DNA of 64,000 bases from CAXXOK01 sp963666755 (GTDB lineage: Bacteria; Bacillota; Clostridia; Christensenellales; Aristaeellaceae): assembly GCA_963666755.2 (NCBI GenBank), contig CAXXGW010000009.1, positions 1,736,001-1,800,000 of the forward strand. Reading direction: 5' to 3'. The notes beneath the pieces were generated by a model. The model did not search any database. It was given only the letters and a program-made list of their open reading frames with translations, and was not told the DNA's origin. Of the stretch, positions 60,918 through 64,000 are shown one piece after another (the stretch's first letter is position 1; each line of letters opens with the position of its first letter). The translations under genes and the position numbers were made by a program.

Positions 60918-61988
60918 TCAGTTTTCGCGGCGAATCCGTTCCAGAACCCTGTTTTTCAGTGTTGCCAACCGGATTGCGGCCAGCAGCAGGCGGGGCCGCC
61001 GATGCAGCAGCAACTGCCGGAACAGCCTTGAGGTTTGGCTATCACGGGGCAAAACATCCAGTCTGGCTGCTTCAAGCCACGCTTCATCCCCCGTAAGGGT
61101 ATTCACAATGGCGGTTACTTCCTCCCGGGCAGAGGTTTTATTGGGCTTGCACTCGTTATAGAGCGTGTCATACACGGTATAGGCCCGGTGTCGCTCGACG
61201 CCTTCGCGGATAAAGCGCTCGGCTTCCTGCCGATGCGGCATGCCCGCCAGCGATTCCAGCACGGCGTTGGCGTTGGCAAAAAAGTTGCGCCAGTACGTGC
61301 GAAACATCGAGCCTTCCAGCATGCGGTAATAATAGGGCATCACGTCCGGCAGGGTCACAATTCTCTCCGCCAAGGCCGCCGCCGCGTAGGTGGTGATGAA
61401 ATCCTCCGCAATGGTGACCTGCGGGGGCACGCGGGTGTACACATCGGCCAGCAGCGCGCGGTCAAACAGCTTGCACCAGACAGCCTTGATCAGGCCCGGC
61501 GCGCCGGTTTTCCGGTTTTCAAACCAGGCGGGGTAAAAATCGTTCAGCAGTCGCTCCCCTGTAAAAAACCCAGCGGGAAAATCCCACACATAAGGGGTCT
61601 GGCGCGCCTCGTCCCGGTACATCCAGAAGGACGCGCACACCAGTTGCGCCTGATGCTCCATTGCCGCGCTTAACAGGGTGGCGAACATCTCCGGCGCCAC
61701 AAAATCATCGCTGTCTACAAAGCCGACGTAAGGTGCCGTCGCGGCCTGCACCCCGGTGATGCGCGCGCGCAGCAGCCCGCCGTTTGGTTTGTGAATCACG
61801 CGGATGCGCGTATCCTCCTGCGCGTACGCGTCACAAATGGCCGGGCAGCCGTCTGGGCTTCCGTCGTCCACCAGAATGATTTCCAACTCCTGAAGGGTCT
61901 GGGTGCGGATACTGTCCACACATTGCCGCAGATAGCGTTCCACCTTGTAGATCGGGACGATCACGCTTACCTTCGGGGTAGCGTTCAT
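60918..61988 (-). CDS. Family 2 glycosyltransferase
   Basis: 356 aa, GT-A fold. Starts 'KVSVIVPIYKVERYLRQCVDSI', with DDGS (41-44) and the metal- and nucleotide-binding DSDD (92-95), then 'EDFITTY', the usual position of the acceptor-side acidic motif. Adds a sugar from an NDP donor on the cytoplasmic side. The ATG overlaps the stop of the GT4 gene by 4 bases (ATGA). The frame remains open much further upstream but there it only shadows the GT4 gene, so the long version is not real. Confidence 0.94.
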   Translation of the reverse strand: MNATPKVSVIVPIYKVERYLRQCVDSIRTQTLQELEIILVDDGSPDGCPAICDAYAQEDTRIRVIHKPNGGLLRARITGVQAATAPYVGFVDSDDFVAPEMFATLLSAAMEHQAQLVCASFWMYRDEARQTPYVWDFPAGFFTGERLLNDFYPAWFENRKTGAPGLIKAVWCKLFDRALLADVYTRVPPQVTIAEDFITTYAAAALAERIVTLPDVMPYYYRMLEGSMFRTYWRNFFANANAVLESLAGMPHRQEAERFIREGVERHRAYTVYDTLYNECKPNKTSAREEVTAIVNTLTGDEAWLEAARLDVLPRDSQTSRLFRQLLLHRRPRLLLAAIRLATLKNRVLERIRREN

Positions 61989-63235
61989 GGGCAGCCATCC
62001 CCTTCCCAAACGCCTGTAAGCGTTCGCGCCAACGCCTCCGCATTCTCCCCGGCGTTCAACCGGGTTTGCCAGCAGGCGTATGCGTTTTGGGATAAAGCCG
62101 CCTTTTCTTCCTGCGGCAGCATCCAGTAGCGCTCCAGCGCGCCCGCCACATCCGCGGCGGTAGGATTGGCCGGGAGCAGGAAGCCGCTTTGTCCGTCTTC
62201 CAGGATTTCCGGGATGCCCCCCACCGCCGTTGCGATCACGGGAATGCCCATCGAATAGGCTTCCATAATGGATACGGGCAGGCCTTCCGATTCCGATGTC
62301 GTGATGAAGAGCTGCGCCTTCGCCTCGCGGTAAGTCTCTGCCAACCCCGGGTTGGGCACATGGCCGTGGAACGTGCAGCGGATGTTGGGGTGTGCCGTCT
62401 GTAACGCCTGCGCCTGCTTTTCCAGATCGGCGCGCAGTTCGCCGTCCCCCAGCAGGTGCCAGTCCACCGCCCGCTCCGCCGGGAGCAGCGTCAGCGCGTC
62501 CAGAATCAGCGAAACCCGCTTCAGCGGGATCAGCCCGGAGCAGCTGATCAGCCCCAGCGCTTCCCCCGGCAGGCGCAACCCATCGCACCGCGGCAGCGGC
62601 CGGCAGCCAATGTAGGCTACCTGCGCTTTTGCACGCCAAGGGCCATCCCAAAGGCTTAAGAAGTACTCCATGCCGGTACGGCAGACATACAGCAGCCGAT
62701 CGCACCCGGCGGCGATAAAGGGGCGCAGCGGCTGGCATGCATAGGGGGCTTGTTCCAGATACAGATCGGCGCCATGGAAACGGGTTACCACTTTAAGCGA
62801 CGGAAACTCCTTTTTCAGGCGGAGCGCCGCCACCGTCGCCTGCACACACCAGTAGGTGTACACAACATCGATGTGCCGCTCCCGGATAATGGAGCGCAGC
62901 AAAGCGCGTATCTGTTGCGCGCGCAAGCTGTAGGTCACAATCCGGGCCGACACGTTGTGCAGGTTTGCCTTCTCGGAACGGATCGCACGCCACAAATCCG
63001 CCCGCACCTCGGCAAAGCGTAACTGTGCAAACAACAGCGGAAGCGAAATCTTCACCGGCCAGGAATAACGGCTATAGGCCACATCCTCTGCCGGGGGGTA
63101 CAGCAAAGGCTCTCCGTTATCAAGCGCCAGCAGCGTTACCTGGCATTGGCGGCGCAGCGCCTCTAGCTCCGTTGGCAGAAAACCCCGCTCGCTTTCCCCG
63201 TAGGGGTACCCCTGCGTAACTAAAAGCAGATTCAT
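61985..63235 (-). CDS. Family 4 glycosyltransferase
   Basis: 416 aa, GT-B fold. N-terminal 'LLVTQGYPYGESERGFLPTELEAL', central 'ISCSGLIPLKRVSLILDAL', and the C-terminal donor-site motif 'SESEGLPVSIMEAYSMGIPVIA' with the E-x7-E spacing, then 'GIPEIL'. Retaining NDP-sugar transferase of polysaccharide assembly. ATG 63235 chosen because the protein family starts here; GGAGG lies 13 nt upstream and a weaker AGG 5 nt upstream. Directly follows the asparagine synthetase gene (37 bp). Confidence 0.93.
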   Translation of the reverse strand: MNLLLVTQGYPYGESERGFLPTELEALRRQCQVTLLALDNGEPLLYPPAEDVAYSRYSWPVKISLPLLFAQLRFAEVRADLWRAIRSEKANLHNVSARIVTYSLRAQQIRALLRSIIRERHIDVVYTYWCVQATVAALRLKKEFPSLKVVTRFHGADLYLEQAPYACQPLRPFIAAGCDRLLYVCRTGMEYFLSLWDGPWRAKAQVAYIGCRPLPRCDGLRLPGEALGLISCSGLIPLKRVSLILDALTLLPAERAVDWHLLGDGELRADLEKQAQALQTAHPNIRCTFHGHVPNPGLAETYREAKAQLFITTSESEGLPVSIMEAYSMGIPVIATAVGGIPEILEDGQSGFLLPANPTAADVAGALERYWMLPQEEKAALSQNAYACWQTRLNAGENAEALARTLTGVWEGDGCP

Positions 63236-63272
63236 TTTCGCCTGCTCACCTCCGCTTTCCGTTTTGCCGCCT

Positions 63273-64000
63273 TTACAGGGCAACCTGAAATACCTCCATC
63301 CAACGACCAATGCGAATCAAACGGGATAAAATCCACTCTTCCTCGGTATTCCTGGCGGAAGCGTGGCGGTGGTCGGCACACCATTGCAGTACCGCCGGTT
63401 TGTTCACATAGCCGGGCAGCGCGTCGCAGGCTTTTTCCAGCAACGTTGTCATCTGCTCCGGGTCCTCATAAAACCATTGGAATTCGGGCGACATGAAGCC
63501 CATTTTCCCGTACCGGTTGCGCACCTTGTCCGGCATATCCGGGCCGATGGCATCCCGCAACACGCGCTTGGTGACTCCATCCCACAGCTTGTAGGGCAGC
63601 GGCATCGTGTACACGGCTTCTACCAGATCCTTATCCAGAAAGGGGGCTCTGGTTTCGACGGCGTAAGCCATGCTGCTGCGATCCAGGCAGTGCAGGATGC
63701 GCGGCATTTCGGAAAACAGATACGCCCGGATCACCTCATCGGCGGACGTCTTGGCGTACAGGTTACGTGCTTTGTACACCTCCGGGTTGTGCAGGCAGGA
63801 GGCGTGCACAAATTTTGCGGTGGCGTACCCTTTGCGTCGGATACGCACCGCGTCCCGCAAGGCAACCGGCATCAGCCAATCGGAAGCCGTGACCATCAGC
63901 AGATGCTTGAGCGATACATGATCCAGCGGTTCGCGGACGCGTTTGAACGCCTTCAGTTGCCTGCGCAGGCTGATCAGGCGTCCCCGCCCCAGCAATCCCA
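63273..64000 (-). CDS. asnB: Asparagine synthase (glutamine-hydrolysing) family, C-terminal part, cut by the window edge
   Basis: Only the last 240 or so codons are in the window; the 5' end lies beyond 64000. The synthetase-domain hallmark 'LHCLDRSSMAYAVETRAPFLD' and 'LPYKLWDGVTKRVLRDAIG' are clear. The missing part should hold the N-terminal Cys glutaminase and the PP-loop. In a polysaccharide operon such paralogues may amidate a sugar acid or a polymer precursor rather than aspartate; the present fragment cannot tell. Confidence 0.9.
   Translation of the reverse strand, partial: GLLGRGRLISLRRQLKAFKRVREPLDHVSLKHLLMVTASDWLMPVALRDAVRIRRKGYATAKFVHASCLHNPEVYKARNLYAKTSADEVIRAYLFSEMPRILHCLDRSSMAYAVETRAPFLDKDLVEAVYTMPLPYKLWDGVTKRVLRDAIGPDMPDKVRNRYGKMGFMSPEFQWFYEDPEQMTTLLEKACDALPGYVNKPAVLQWCADHRHASARNTEEEWILSRLIRIGRWMEVFQVAL

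Noticed and set aside
58431..61673. Long frames opposite the WbaP-, Wzy- and GT2-type genes
   Set aside because: All overlap well-recognised families on the minus strand and lack ribosome sites.
61989..62738. Upstream half of the 606-codon frame that contains the GT2 gene
   Set aside because: It only overlaps the GT4 gene in another frame; the GT2 start is the ATGA overlap at 61988.

Overview
The window is high-GC DNA (most genes are visibly about 58-62% G+C) with strong AGGAGG-type ribosome binding sites, frequent TTG/GTG starts, sigma-A type promoters with 17-base spacers, and a mixture of TRAP, sugar ABC and exopolysaccharide genes. This fits an anaerobic gut-type member of the Bacillota (Clostridia). 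The substrate-binding proteins begin with a 'MKKVLA...' signal peptide and have no lipobox cysteine, a style I associate with Christensenellales-like lineages. The assignment is inference; there is no rRNA or other marker gene in the window.

Left part (1-20 kb) is carbon metabolism. After a GNAT acetyltransferase and an imperfect tandem repeat of about 144 bp comes a sugar-acid module on the minus strand: TRAP transporter (dctP-dctQ-dctM), an HpcH/HpaI-family aldolase and, behind its own promoter, an Ldh2-family dehydrogenase. A divergent GntR/FCD regulator has TTGTATACA-type palindromes in the shared control region. Next are an orphan secreted protein, a 1098-aa DUF5107-TPR protein divergent from an AraC regulator, an arabinose-type ABC transporter (ATPase, permease, binding protein) divergent from galM, then an HxlR regulator, an LDH/MDH-family hydroxyacid dehydrogenase and an AEC-family carrier.

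The centre (21.5-36.6 kb) is the most unusual part. Five co-directional genes run from one promoter to one terminator: a CASTOR/POLLUX-like RCK ion channel, a membrane-anchored von Willebrand A protein, a giant tubulin-related GTPase, a two-TM protein of unknown family, and a 1639-aa membrane protein ending in a Cys4 zinc site and an HELTH metallopeptidase domain that resembles plant DA1. It looks like one membrane-associated machine and is my best candidate for an undescribed system.

From 36.7 to 42.5 kb are a VOC protein, a TtcA-like sulfurtransferase and a CUT1 sugar ABC operon (binding protein, two permeases, YesL/DUF624 protein) with a textbook promoter and a 17-bp hairpin after the binding-protein gene. 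At 43.5 kb a tRNA-Ala(CGC) is followed by a 0.6-kb AT-rich island carrying one small gene and bounded by roughly 44-bp direct repeats that start at the tRNA CCA end.

The right part (44.4-64 kb) is a cell-surface polysaccharide region: an acyltransferase, at least six large polytopic GT-C-like or related membrane proteins including a DUF6056 paralogue pair, a WbaP-type initiating sugar-phosphate transferase, an O-antigen-ligase/polymerase-type protein, GT2 and GT4 glycosyltransferases and a truncated asparagine synthetase running off the right edge. No Wzx flippase or Wzz regulator is seen inside the window.
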